Of a stretch of 64,000 nucleotides of DNA, positions 1 to 7,960 are shown piece by piece. Position numbers and translations under genes: made by a program. This DNA comes from Alphaproteobacteria bacterium (GTDB taxonomy: Bacteria; Pseudomonadota; Alphaproteobacteria; UBA8366), in assembly GCA_009377445.1 (NCBI GenBank), contig WHUA01000001.1:708725-772724 (forward strand), in the 5' to 3' direction. The notes under the pieces are model-generated. The model was given only the letters and a program-made list of their open reading frames with translations. It made no database searches and was not told where the DNA came from. Numbering within the stretch: position 1 is the stretch's first letter; each line of letters begins with the position of its first letter.

Positions 1-2592
1 GCCATCGTCATCATGGCGATCGTCGCGCTGAATGCCGTGCTCGGCTTCTTTCAGGAGTCGCGGGCGGAACGCTCGGTCAGGGCGCTCATGGCGCTCGCCG
101 CTCCCGAATCGACGGTGGTGCGCGGCGGCGAGCGCCAGCGGATCGCGGCCCACGAGATCGTCCCCGGCGACATCGTCCTGATCGAGGCCGGCGACAAGAT
201 CCCGGCGGATGCCCGCATCATCGAGGACGCAAACCTTTACGCGGACGAGGCGCCGCTGACCGGCGAGAGCGTGCCGGTGGCAAAGAGCGCACGGCCCGTC
301 GACGCGGATGTCGGCATCGGCGACCGCATCAACATGCTGTTCGCCGGCACGGTCGCGACCTACGGCCGCGGCCGCGCGGTGGTGGTCGCCACCGGCATGG
401 CGACCGAGGTCGGGCGCATCGCCGGCCTGCTCGAGTCGGCCGAGAAGGTTCCGACGCCGCTCCAGCAGGAGCTCGATCGCACGGGCAAGCGTCTCACCGT
501 CATCATGCTCGGCATCTGCGCGATCGTCTTCGCGACGGGACTGCTCAGCAGCCCGGTCACGAATCTCAATGCCGTCCTCAGCCTGTTCCTGTTCGCAGTG
601 GCATTGGCGGTCGCCGCAATCCCCGAAGCGCTCCCGGCAATCGTAACCGTGGGATTGAGCCTCGGCGTGCGGCGCATGGCGGCGGCGAACGCCATCGTGC
701 GGAAGCTGCAGGCGGTGGAAACGCTCGGCGCGGCGACCGTCATCTGCTCCGACAAGACCGGCACGCTGACGCGCAACGAGATGACCGTGCGCGCCATCGC
801 TACAGGCGGTGCACTGGTTGACGTCGGCGGCAGCGGCTACATCCCCGAAGGCGAATTCACCATCGGTGACGCGCCGTTGGCCGCTGGCTCGGCCGTTCAC
901 GATGCCGTCGGCGAAACGCTGCGCGCCGCTGCGCTCGCCAACGATGCGGCGCTCGGGAAAAGCGAAGGGCGCTGGCAGGTGCAGGGCGACCCGACCGAAG
1001 GCGCGCTGCTCGTCGCGGCGCGCAAATTCGGGCTGCCGGATGCGGATCTCGCCCGGTTTCCCCGCATCGCGGAAATACCGTTCACCTCCGAACGCAAGCG
1101 CCACACGACGGTGCATCGCGATCCCGACAACGCAGGTCAACTGCGCGTCTTCGTCAAGGGCGCGCCCGAAATCCTGCTCGAGAAGTGCGGGCACCTGCAA
1201 GAGGACGGCAAAATCCTGCCGCTCGACGATGCCCGCCGCGCCGCGCTCTCGCGGCGAAACGATACGCTCGCATCGCAAGCGCTGCGCACGCTGGCGATTG
1301 CGTCCCGCACCGTGCCGGCCCACGCGCTGGGCATCGATCCGCGGATCGTCGCGGAGGGCATTGCGGTGGAGATCGAGCTGCCGGAGAGCATCGAGGACGA
1401 CCTCGTGCTGTTGGGCTTCGTCGGCATGATCGACCCGCCGCGGGCCGAGGTGAAGGAAGCGGTCGCGGTCGCCAAGCGGGCGCATATCCGGACCGTGATG
1501 ATCACCGGCGACCATCCCGCGACCGCGGAGGCCATCGCGCGCGAGTTGGAGATTGCCGAGCCCGGCTCGCGGACCACGATCGGCGCCGAGCTGCGCAACA
1601 TGGGAGATGCCGAGCTCGACGCCATGGTCGATCAGGTGCGCGTCTTCGCCCGCGTCGATCCCGACCACAAGCTGCGAATCGTCGAATCGCTCCAGCGCAA
1701 AGGTCACATCGTCGCCATGACCGGCGACGGCATCAACGACGCCCCGGCGCTCAAGACGGCCAATATCGGCGTCGCCATGGGCATCACCGGCACCGACGTG
1801 TCGAAGGAAGCCGCCGACATGGTGCTGACGGACGATAATTTCGCCAGCATCGTCAAGGCGATCGAGGAAGGGCGGGGGATTTACGACAACATCCAGAAAT
1901 ATCTGATCTATCTGTTGTCGACCAATTCCGGCGAGTTGCTCACCATGTTCGCGGGCGTCATGTTCGCAGGGATGCTCGGACTGACGTCGGCCGATCTCGG
2001 CCTGTTCCTGCCGCTGCTCGCGGCGCAGCTTCTCTGGATCAACCTGATCACCGACGGCCCGCCCGCGCTCGCGCTGGGCATCGACCCGAAGAGCAGCGAC
2101 GTCATGAACCGGCGGCCGCGAAGGCACGGTTCCGGCGTTCTCCTGACCGAGGACTGGATACGCCTTGCCTGTGTCGGCGTGCTGATGATGGTCGGCGTCG
2201 TCGGCGTGCTCGACGCATACTATCCCGGCGGACTGTTCACGTTGTTCGCGGCCGGGACGGAGCCGAACGCGGCCGATGAGGCGCATGCGCGCACGATGGC
2301 GTTCACGACGCTGATGATGTACCAGCTCTTCGACGTCTATAACTGCCGCTCCCGAAGGAAGAGCGCCTTCCGCGGGTTCCTCGAAAATAAATGGCTGCTT
2401 GTCGCGATCGCCTTCTCGCTGACCACGCATGTGCTCGTGGTCTACCTTCCGGCCATGCAGGCGGCGTTCCATACGGTGCCGCTGACAGCGTCGGATTGGC
2501 TGGTCGCGGTGGCGGTCTCTTCCTCGCTGCTCGTCGGGATGGAAATTGCCAAAATATTCTTGCGCAGGCGTGACGCGCGGCTGCCTGCCTGA
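1..2592 (+). CDS. Cation-transporting P-type ATPase (P2-type, Ca2+-like), 5' truncated by window edge
   Basis: The reading frame is open from base 1, so the N-terminal cation-ATPase domain and first membrane helices lie outside the window. Counting from the Met at position 13, the actuator motif TGES is at about residues 83-86, the phosphorylation motif DKTGTLT begins at about residue 247, and the hinge motif TGDGIND follows near nucleotide 1717. An IPEALP sequence in the M4 region and a C-terminal multi-helix membrane domain with NLITDGPPALALG are present. These features place it in the P2 (SERCA/PMCA-like) group, which couples ATP hydrolysis to export of Ca2+ or another cation across the inner membrane. 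The ion is not certain: IPEALP differs from the IPEGLP seen in many Ca2+ pumps. A strong hairpin follows the stop. Confidence 0.93.
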   Translation, partial: AIVIMAIVALNAVLGFFQESRAERSVRALMALAAPESTVVRGGERQRIAAHEIVPGDIVLIEAGDKIPADARIIEDANLYADEAPLTGESVPVAKSARPVDADVGIGDRINMLFAGTVATYGRGRAVVVATGMATEVGRIAGLLESAEKVPTPLQQELDRTGKRLTVIMLGICAIVFATGLLSSPVTNLNAVLSLFLFAVALAVAAIPEALPAIVTVGLSLGVRRMAAANAIVRKLQAVETLGAATVICSDKTGTLTRNEMTVRAIATGGALVDVGGSGYIPEGEFTIGDAPLAAGSAVHDAVGETLRAAALANDAALGKSEGRWQVQGDPTEGALLVAARKFGLPDADLARFPRIAEIPFTSERKRHTTVHRDPDNAGQLRVFVKGAPEILLEKCGHLQEDGKILPLDDARRAALSRRNDTLASQALRTLAIASRTVPAHALGIDPRIVAEGIAVEIELPESIEDDLVLLGFVGMIDPPRAEVKEAVAVAKRAHIRTVMITGDHPATAEAIARELEIAEPGSRTTIGAELRNMGDAELDAMVDQVRVFARVDPDHKLRIVESLQRKGHIVAMTGDGINDAPALKTANIGVAMGITGTDVSKEAADMVLTDDNFASIVKAIEEGRGIYDNIQKYLIYLLSTNSGELLTMFAGVMFAGMLGLTSADLGLFLPLLAAQLLWINLITDGPPALALGIDPKSSDVMNRRPRRHGSGVLLTEDWIRLACVGVLMMVGVVGVLDAYYPGGLFTLFAAGTEPNAADEAHARTMAFTTLMMYQLFDVYNCRSRRKSAFRGFLENKWLLVAIAFSLTTHVLVVYLPAMQAAFHTVPLTASDWLVAVAVSSSLLVGMEIAKIFLRRRDARLPA

Positions 2593-2598
2593 TGCGCA

Positions 2599-2636
2599 CT
2601 GCCGCCGGCGCCCTGGAAACGGGGCGCCGGCGGCAG
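2599..2636 (+). terminator. GC-rich hairpin after the P-type ATPase gene
   Basis: A perfect 15-bp inverted repeat (arms 2599-2613 and 2622-2636, 8-nt loop) begins seven bases after the ATPase stop codon. No T tract follows. It could end transcription or stabilise the mRNA 3' end. Confidence 0.6.
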
Positions 2637-2734
2637 CGTGACCGCGTGGCCGTTAACGCCTTGTTAACCCGTGCGGCCGATGCTTGCCGCGCTGTGGCCG
2701 TATCCCGAAGCGCAGGTGTCTCGTGGATGCAAGC

Positions 2735-3031
2735 ATGATGAGTCTGATCGCGATCCCGGCGGTAATGGGCGCCGGTTGCGTCGCCATGTACGCCGGTTTC
2801 CTGAAAGCGCTGCGGCGCGCCGGCTCCGAAAGCCGCCGCCGGCTGGTCGCCCGTTCCGCCGTGGCGACCTGGACGACTTTTACCGTGCTGACTTTCGCGC
2901 TGCTGCTGGCGGCGCTGGACGTCCTGCCGCATTGGGTGCTCGGTCTGGGCATGGCGGTCGCCGTTGCCGCGGGCATCTTGTCGGCCCGGCGCGCGCGGCG
3001 CAGCGCGATGCGGCGGCACGGCTTCGCCTGA
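2735..3031 (+). CDS. Small two-helix membrane protein, unknown function
   Basis: About 98 residues, starting at a tandem ATG ATG at 2735. Two hydrophobic stretches (near residues 2-20 and 45-78) flank a basic segment rich in Arg, and the tail is strongly basic (RRARRSAMRRHGFA), consistent with a cytoplasmic C-terminus by the positive-inside rule. No recognised domain. It is convergent with the MFS pump gene, 9 bp away. Reality of the gene rests on the membrane pattern and the lack of any competing gene. Confidence 0.55.
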   Translation: MMSLIAIPAVMGAGCVAMYAGFLKALRRAGSESRRRLVARSAVATWTTFTVLTFALLLAALDVLPHWVLGLGMAVAVAAGILSARRARRSAMRRHGFA

Positions 3032-3040
3032 CCGGCGGCG

Positions 3041-4585
3041 TCAGGGCGCGCCGTCCTCGCCCTGCGTTCTCCTGGGCACGCGGACGAAGAAAACCAGCGG
3101 CAACACGGCCAGGCTCAGCACCGTATAGGCGGTGAATGCATTGATGTAGCCGATCATGTCGGCCTGCCGCCCGACCTCGCCGCTGAGCGATGCGAGGCCG
3201 CGCAGGCTGTCGAGTCCCCACGGACCGGCCCAGGACGGATCGATCAGCGCGTCGTTGAACACGGACACGAACTCGGTCATGCGGGCGTAGTTCTCCTGCC
3301 CCGTATGCAGCACCACCGCGACGCTGATCGAGATGAAGGCGCTGCTGCCGATATACCGCATCAGGTGGAACACGGCCGTCGCTTCGTTGAGGTGCTCGCG
3401 CGCCAGCGTGGCGAAGGTCGCCACTACCAGCGGCACCCAGATCATGCCGACGGCGAATCCCTGCATGGCGCTGGTCAACTGCACGTCCAACGACGTCAGG
3501 TTGACGTCGAACGCCATCATCATCCAGCCGGACAGCGCCTGGATCAGAAATCCGCCGCACATGCCGATGCGGGGGTCCAGCTTGTTGACCCAGATCGATG
3601 CGAAGAAGCCCAGGAATGCGCCGAAGCCGCGGTAGCCCAGCAGAAAGCCGATGGTGTCGTCGGGATAGCCGGCAAGGTTCTGCAGCAGCGGCGGCAGCAG
3701 CGCCATCGGCGTGAAGTTCATCATGCCGAAGATCAGCACGAGCAGCAGGCCGATCGCGAAGTTGCGATCGAGCAGGAGCCGCAGGTTCAGGAAGGGCCGG
3801 CGCGCCGTCAGGCTGTGTACGATGAAGATGTAGAAGGCGGCAACGGCTAGGCCCGCCTCGATGATGACCTCGTAGGACGCGAACCAGTCGAGTCTCTCGC
3901 CGCGGTCGAGCATGAGCTGAAAGCACAGGATCGCGAGCGCCAGCGCGACGAAACCGGTCCAGTCGAGGCGGCGCGGCGGCGCGCGCCGGTCGTCGCGAAT
4001 GAAAAGCCAGGCGCCGGCGACGGCAAGCGTGCCGACGAAGCCGACGGCGACGAAGGCCCAGCGCCAGTTGTAGGCCTCCGCGAGATAGCCGCCGATGATC
4101 GGGCCCATCATCGGGCCGACGACGACGCCGACGCCGTAGATCGAGTTCACCGTGCCGTGCTGCTCGCGCGGAAAGGTGTCCAGCACGATGGCGTTCGACA
4201 GCGGGTTGAGCGGCGCGCCGAAGACGCCCTGGATCATGCGGTAGAGCACCAGGACCTCGAGGCTGTCGGCGGTGCCGCACAGGATCGTCGCGACAACGAA
4301 GCCGAGCGTGCTCCACACCATGACGTTGCGCCGGCCGAAGCGGTTGGCGAACCAGCCGGTCAGCGGCGTGACCACGGCGATCGCGATGATGTTGAAAGTG
4401 ATGACCCAGGCGACCTGGTCCTGCGTCGCCGACAGCGAGCCCTGCAATTGGGGCATGATCACGCTCGTGACGACCAGCATCATGCCGACCAGCATGGTGG
4501 TAAGCGTGGCCGTAGCCAGGACCATCGCCCGCTCGAAGAAGGTCGTGGCTTCCGGCCCGATGGCGGAGGTTGCAGCAGCGGACAT
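3041..4585 (-). CDS. MFS drug/proton antiporter, DHA2 (EmrB/QacA) type
   Basis: 514 residues with about 14 predicted membrane helices, the size and topology of the DHA2 subfamily. The early FANRFGRRNVM segment is the loop 2-3 motif A (G-x-x-x-D/N-R-x-G-R-R). The segment VGPMMGPIIGGYLAE matches the antiporter motif C of helix 5 (G-x-x-x-G-P-x-x-G-G). Such proteins export lipophilic compounds in exchange for protons and often pair with an EmrA-type membrane-fusion protein, but no EmrA gene adjoins it here. Substrate unknown. ATG start at 4585. Confidence 0.9.
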   Translation of the reverse strand: MSAAATSAIGPEATTFFERAMVLATATLTTMLVGMMLVVTSVIMPQLQGSLSATQDQVAWVITFNIIAIAVVTPLTGWFANRFGRRNVMVWSTLGFVVATILCGTADSLEVLVLYRMIQGVFGAPLNPLSNAIVLDTFPREQHGTVNSIYGVGVVVGPMMGPIIGGYLAEAYNWRWAFVAVGFVGTLAVAGAWLFIRDDRRAPPRRLDWTGFVALALAILCFQLMLDRGERLDWFASYEVIIEAGLAVAAFYIFIVHSLTARRPFLNLRLLLDRNFAIGLLLVLIFGMMNFTPMALLPPLLQNLAGYPDDTIGFLLGYRGFGAFLGFFASIWVNKLDPRIGMCGGFLIQALSGWMMMAFDVNLTSLDVQLTSAMQGFAVGMIWVPLVVATFATLAREHLNEATAVFHLMRYIGSSAFISISVAVVLHTGQENYARMTEFVSVFNDALIDPSWAGPWGLDSLRGLASLSGEVGRQADMIGYINAFTAYTVLSLAVLPLVFFVRVPRRTQGEDGAP

Positions 4586-4675
4586 TCAGCCGACCCTACC
4601 CCGGCGGGCGGCGCATGCCAAACGAGGGCTGCCAGGTCTTCCTTTGAGGACCCGGCGGTCCTCGCTCGAAACGGA

Positions 4676-5371
4676 TCAGCCGTGCCCGAGCCGCGCCGCC
4701 GCACGGTCCACGATCGCCTGGCGCTCTTTCTGCCGCGCCGCGCCGCGCGTGCGCGTGTCCTCGACCAGCGCGGGATCGGCGGTGCGCGGCGAGCCCGCGT
4801 CGAAGGGCGGGTGCGGATCGTATTCGATGGAGAGCTGAATCTGCTCCGCGACCTTCCGGCCGAATGCCGCGCCGGCGATGGCGAGCCCGAAGTCGATGCC
4901 GGCGGTCACGCCGCCGCCGGTGATCACGTTGCCGTCGGTGACGACGCGCTCGTCGACTGGCTCCGCGCCGAACGACTTCAGGAAGGGCCGCGACATCCAG
5001 TGGCTGGTCGCCCGCCGTCCCTCGAGCAGCCCGGCCGCGCCCAGCACCAGCGAGCCGGTGCAGACGGAGGTGACGTATTTCGCCGTGCTCGCCGCCTTCC
5101 GCAGGAAGCTCAATACTTCCTCGTCCTCCATGAGCGCGCCGACTCCCGGCCCGCCGGGGACGCAGATCACGTCCAGCTTCGGACAGCCGGCCATCGTCGT
5201 CGTCGGCAGAAGCCCGAGACCGGAATCCGCGTGGACCGGATCGAGCGTCTTCCATATCAGGTGAACCTCTGCGCCCGGCAGGCGATTGAAGACCTCGAAC
5301 GGCCCGGTCATGTCGAGCTGGGTGAGGCGCGGGAAGAGCAGCAGTCCGATGGTGAAGCTTTGGCCGGTCAT
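4676..5371 (-). CDS. DJ-1/PfpI family protein, isonitrile hydratase-like
   Basis: 231 residues with the DJ-1/PfpI glutamine-amidotransferase-like fold. The nucleophile-elbow sequence SVCTGSLVLGAAG places the likely catalytic Cys at residue 104. The VPGGPGV turn and the C-terminal EYDPHPPFDAGSP motif are typical of the isonitrile hydratase (InhA) branch, which hydrates isonitriles to N-formamides, and of the related GlxA-like regulators. No AraC-type DNA-binding domain is attached, so this is the stand-alone enzyme form. A good Shine-Dalgarno (GGAAGG) precedes the ATG. Actual substrate is not known. Confidence 0.85.
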   Translation of the reverse strand: MTGQSFTIGLLLFPRLTQLDMTGPFEVFNRLPGAEVHLIWKTLDPVHADSGLGLLPTTTMAGCPKLDVICVPGGPGVGALMEDEEVLSFLRKAASTAKYVTSVCTGSLVLGAAGLLEGRRATSHWMSRPFLKSFGAEPVDERVVTDGNVITGGGVTAGIDFGLAIAGAAFGRKVAEQIQLSIEYDPHPPFDAGSPRTADPALVEDTRTRGAARQKERQAIVDRAAARLGHG

Positions 5372-5458
5372 GGTGGAGCCTTCCGAAGATGGTCGCGCCG
5401 ACGATTATAGCGGGAATCGCAAGCCGCAGGAACGCCACCTCTACGCCGGTGCGCATGG

Positions 5459-5481
5459 ACTCGCGGAACAAGTCCGCGAGT
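5459..5481. repeat. Perfect 9-bp hairpin followed by T5
   Basis: Arms ACTCGCGGA/TCCGCGAGT with a 5-nt loop, followed on the plus strand by TTTTT at 5490-5494. It looks like an intrinsic terminator on the plus strand, although no plus-strand gene lies just upstream. It sits in the 201-bp gap upstream of the DJ-1 gene and downstream of ccmI. Confidence 0.45.
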
Positions 5482-5514
5482 GACGATACTTTTTATAACC
5501 AAACACATATCGTC

Positions 5515-5537
5515 ATTGCCGCACTTGTTGCGGCAAT
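5515..5537. repeat. Short palindromic repeat (9-bp arms, CTTGT loop)
   Basis: ATTGCCGCA-CTTGT-TGCGGCAAT is a perfect palindrome preceded by CGTC and followed by CCA. Its form resembles the dispersed palindromic repeats of alphaproteobacterial genomes of the type CATTGCCGGGCTTGACCCGGCAAT; this match is from memory of such elements. It may also end the ccm transcript, since it lies just beyond the ccmI stop on the minus strand. Confidence 0.5.
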
Positions 5538-5572
5538 CCACGGACGGGTGGCGAGGCCCTATCGGTTTCGCG

Positions 5573-6931
5573 TCACTTCTTACCCGCCTTCAATGCCTCC
5601 AGCCGCTGCATCAGCGAGTCCCGGTTCGGCGCATCGGCGGGGAGCCGGTCGAGCGCCTGTTGCATCTTCGCGGCGCCGGCGGCGCGGTCGCCCGCCTCGA
5701 TCTCGGCAAGGCCGACGAGCCAGAGCGCCTCGATATTGCTCGGATCGATGTCGAGCACGCGGCGCATGACGGCGAGCGATTCCGGCGTCTCCTTTTCACC
5801 TGCCGCCGAGCGGATCGCGCGGCCTTGAAGCAGCAGGATATCCGCGTTGCGCGGCGCGAGCTGCGCCGCCTTCGCCAGGGCGTCGCGCGCGTCCGCGTGC
5901 TTCTCGAGGACCGTGTAGGAGCGGCCGAGGCGGAGCCAGCCGTCCAGGTCGTCCGGCGTCTCCTTCAGCCGGTCCGCGAGCTGCTGCACCATCGACTCGA
6001 TCATGGCGCGCCGCTCCTCCGGGGTCATCGACTGCGCCGCGGCGACGTCGCCGGCGGTCGGACCCTTCGCCGGCGGCGGCAGCGCCTTCTCGGGGTCGAG
6101 CCCGAGCGCCGCCGCGGTCTTCGTCGCCCGCTCGCGGGCGATGCCTGTCCAGGGCGCATCCGGCGGCGACGCCGCGAGCAGCGCGGTCCAGCGGCCGAGC
6201 GCTTCCTGCAGCTTGCCCGCCTGCTCGTCGGCCGTGGCGAGATAGAAGAGCGCGCGCGGATCGCCGGGGGCCTTGGCCAGGATCGCCTCGAAGGCTTGCC
6301 GGGCCTCGGGCGTGACGATGCCTTGGGCGGCCAGGACCAGCGCCTCGCCGTAGGCGGCGCGGAGATCGGCGTTGCCGCCGTCGAACGCCAGCGCCTTCTC
6401 ATATACCTGCGCCGCCTTGTCGTGCTCCGCGAGCTGGGAAAAGGTGCGCCCCAGCAGGATCCACGCCCTGGCGTCCGTCGGGTCCTGTTCGAGGCGTTTT
6501 TTGATCTGCGCCGCCAGGGTGCGGAGTTCCGGCGTCCTGTCGCCTTGCGCGCCCCGCTCGCCATGCGGAAAGCCGGGCAGCCCCGGCGCGCCGAGATCGG
6601 AATAGAGCAGCAGGGCGCAGACGGGCACGAGCACGCCCACCGCCAGCGCGGCGCCCCACGCCGGGCGCGAGGCGCGTTGCAGTTGCGCGCCGGCGCGCCG
6701 GGCATCGGCCGCCAGCAGGCGCCGGCCGACCTCGGCGCGGCCGGCCTCCGCCTCCCGGTCGCCGATCAATCCCTCCGCGCGGTCCCGGTCGATCTGGCGG
6801 AGCTGATCGCGGTAGACCTCGACGTCATGGTCTGCGGCGTCCCTAGGCCCGGCTCGCCGGCGCAGCATGGGAAGGAGGAGCGCGGCGGCGGCCGCCAGCG
6901 TCAGGAGCAGGGCGGCGATCCAGAAGATCAT
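5573..6931 (-). CDS. ccmI: Cytochrome c maturation protein CcmI (CycH)
   Basis: 452 residues, the length expected for CcmI. A first membrane helix (ALLLTLAAAAALLLPML) is followed by the conserved YRDQLRQIDRDRAEGLI cytoplasmic loop, a second helix near residues 90-112 (ALAVGVLVPVCALLLY), and a periplasmic domain with TPR-like repeats (for example DARAWILLGRTFSQLAEHDKAAQVYEKAL). CcmI binds apocytochrome c C-termini and delivers them to the CcmFH haem-ligation complex. Its start overlaps the ccmH stop (ATGA), so it is translationally coupled as the last gene of the ccm operon. Confidence 0.95.
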   Translation of the reverse strand: MIFWIAALLLTLAAAAALLLPMLRRRAGPRDAADHDVEVYRDQLRQIDRDRAEGLIGDREAEAGRAEVGRRLLAADARRAGAQLQRASRPAWGAALAVGVLVPVCALLLYSDLGAPGLPGFPHGERGAQGDRTPELRTLAAQIKKRLEQDPTDARAWILLGRTFSQLAEHDKAAQVYEKALAFDGGNADLRAAYGEALVLAAQGIVTPEARQAFEAILAKAPGDPRALFYLATADEQAGKLQEALGRWTALLAASPPDAPWTGIARERATKTAAALGLDPEKALPPPAKGPTAGDVAAAQSMTPEERRAMIESMVQQLADRLKETPDDLDGWLRLGRSYTVLEKHADARDALAKAAQLAPRNADILLLQGRAIRSAAGEKETPESLAVMRRVLDIDPSNIEALWLVGLAEIEAGDRAAGAAKMQQALDRLPADAPNRDSLMQRLEALKAGKK

Positions 6932-7407
6932 GCGCGGCGGTCTCTATCGTCGAGCAGCCGCTCCAGGCGGGCGCGCTCGTCGTCGCTCAGCGCGACGGCG
7001 TCGGCGGCGCTTCGGCGCCGGCTGCGGAAATAGATCGCAAGCCCTGCCGCGCCCGCGAGCAGCACGATCGCGGGCCCGAGCCACAACACCAGCGTCGAGC
7101 CGCGGAAAGGAGGATCGAGCAGCACGAACGCGCCGTAGCGCTCGACCAGGAAATCGCGGATCTCGCCGTCGCTGCGGCCTTGGCTGATCTGGTCGCGCAC
7201 GAGCAGCCGCAGATCGCGCGCCAGGCTGGCGTCGGAATCGTCGATCGACTGATTCTGGCAGACGAGGCAGCGGATCTCCGCCGACAGCGCGCGCGCACGG
7301 CTTTCCTGCGCCGGATCCTTCAGCATCTCGTCCGGCTGCACCGCCGCTGCCGCGAAGGCGGTGAGCAGTGCGGCCAGTCCGAAGAGCATCGGGCGGATGA
7401 GGCGCAT
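6928..7407 (-). CDS. ccmH: Cytochrome c maturation protein CcmH (apocytochrome thiol reductase)
   Basis: 159 residues: signal peptide (residues 1-20), the redox motif RCLVCQNQS with Cys47 and Cys50, and a single C-terminal membrane anchor (LVLWLGPAIVLLAGAAGLAIYF). CcmH holds or reduces apocytochrome c thiols before haem attachment by CcmF. It overlaps ccmG upstream and ccmI downstream by ATGA junctions. The ATG at 7407 gives the expected signal peptide; a longer in-frame extension upstream is only the ccmG coding region in another frame. Confidence 0.96.
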   Translation of the reverse strand: MRLIRPMLFGLAALLTAFAAAAVQPDEMLKDPAQESRARALSAEIRCLVCQNQSIDDSDASLARDLRLLVRDQISQGRSDGEIRDFLVERYGAFVLLDPPFRGSTLVLWLGPAIVLLAGAAGLAIYFRSRRRSAADAVALSDDERARLERLLDDRDRRA

Positions 7408-7943
7408 CACGATTCCTCCCGCAGCTTCCGGACCAGCGGCAGGATCGTATTCTTCAGCGTTTCCTCGAAGACCGGGCCCACGTATTTGAAGCGGACCCGG
7501 CCGTTGCGGTCGACGACATAGGTCTCGGGCGCGCCGTAGACGCCCCACTCGATGCCCGCCTTGTTGTCGGGATCGAAGCCGACGCGCGCATAGGGGTTGC
7601 CGAGCTGCTCGAGCCAGGCCTGGGCCTGCGGCCGCTTGTCCTTCCAGTTTATGCCGTAGATCGGCAGCCTCTCGTCCTTCGTCACTTTCGCCCAGATCGG
7701 ATGCTCGGCGCGGCACGGCACGCACCAGGAGGCGAAGACATTGACCAGGCTCACCTGCCCCCCGAGGTCGGCGGTCTTCAGCCCCTGGCCGCCGGGCAGC
7801 AGCGGCGGCAGGTCGAAGTCGGGGGCCGGCTTGTCGATCAGGGTCGACGGCAGGATCCGCGCGTCGCGCGTCAGCCCGAAGCCGAGATAGCCGGCAAGGC
7901 CGATGAACAGCAGCAGCGGTATCAGGAACAGCGCGCGCTTCAT
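7407..7943 (-). CDS. ccmG: Thiol:disulfide interchange protein CcmG/DsbE
   Basis: 178 residues with an N-terminal signal anchor (FLIPLLLFIGLAGYLGFGL) and a periplasmic thioredoxin-like domain. The active site is FASWCVPCRAEHP (CxxC), preceded by the family sequence GQVSLVNVF and followed by the cis-Pro region GAPETYVVD. It reduces CcmH or apocytochrome c disulfides in the periplasm so that haem can be ligated. Start ATG 7943; overlaps ccmH by ATGA. Confidence 0.96.
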   Translation of the reverse strand: MKRALFLIPLLLFIGLAGYLGFGLTRDARILPSTLIDKPAPDFDLPPLLPGGQGLKTADLGGQVSLVNVFASWCVPCRAEHPIWAKVTKDERLPIYGINWKDKRPQAQAWLEQLGNPYARVGFDPDNKAGIEWGVYGAPETYVVDRNGRVRFKYVGPVFEETLKNTILPLVRKLREES

Positions 7944-7960
7944 GCGATTTCTCGTTTGCG

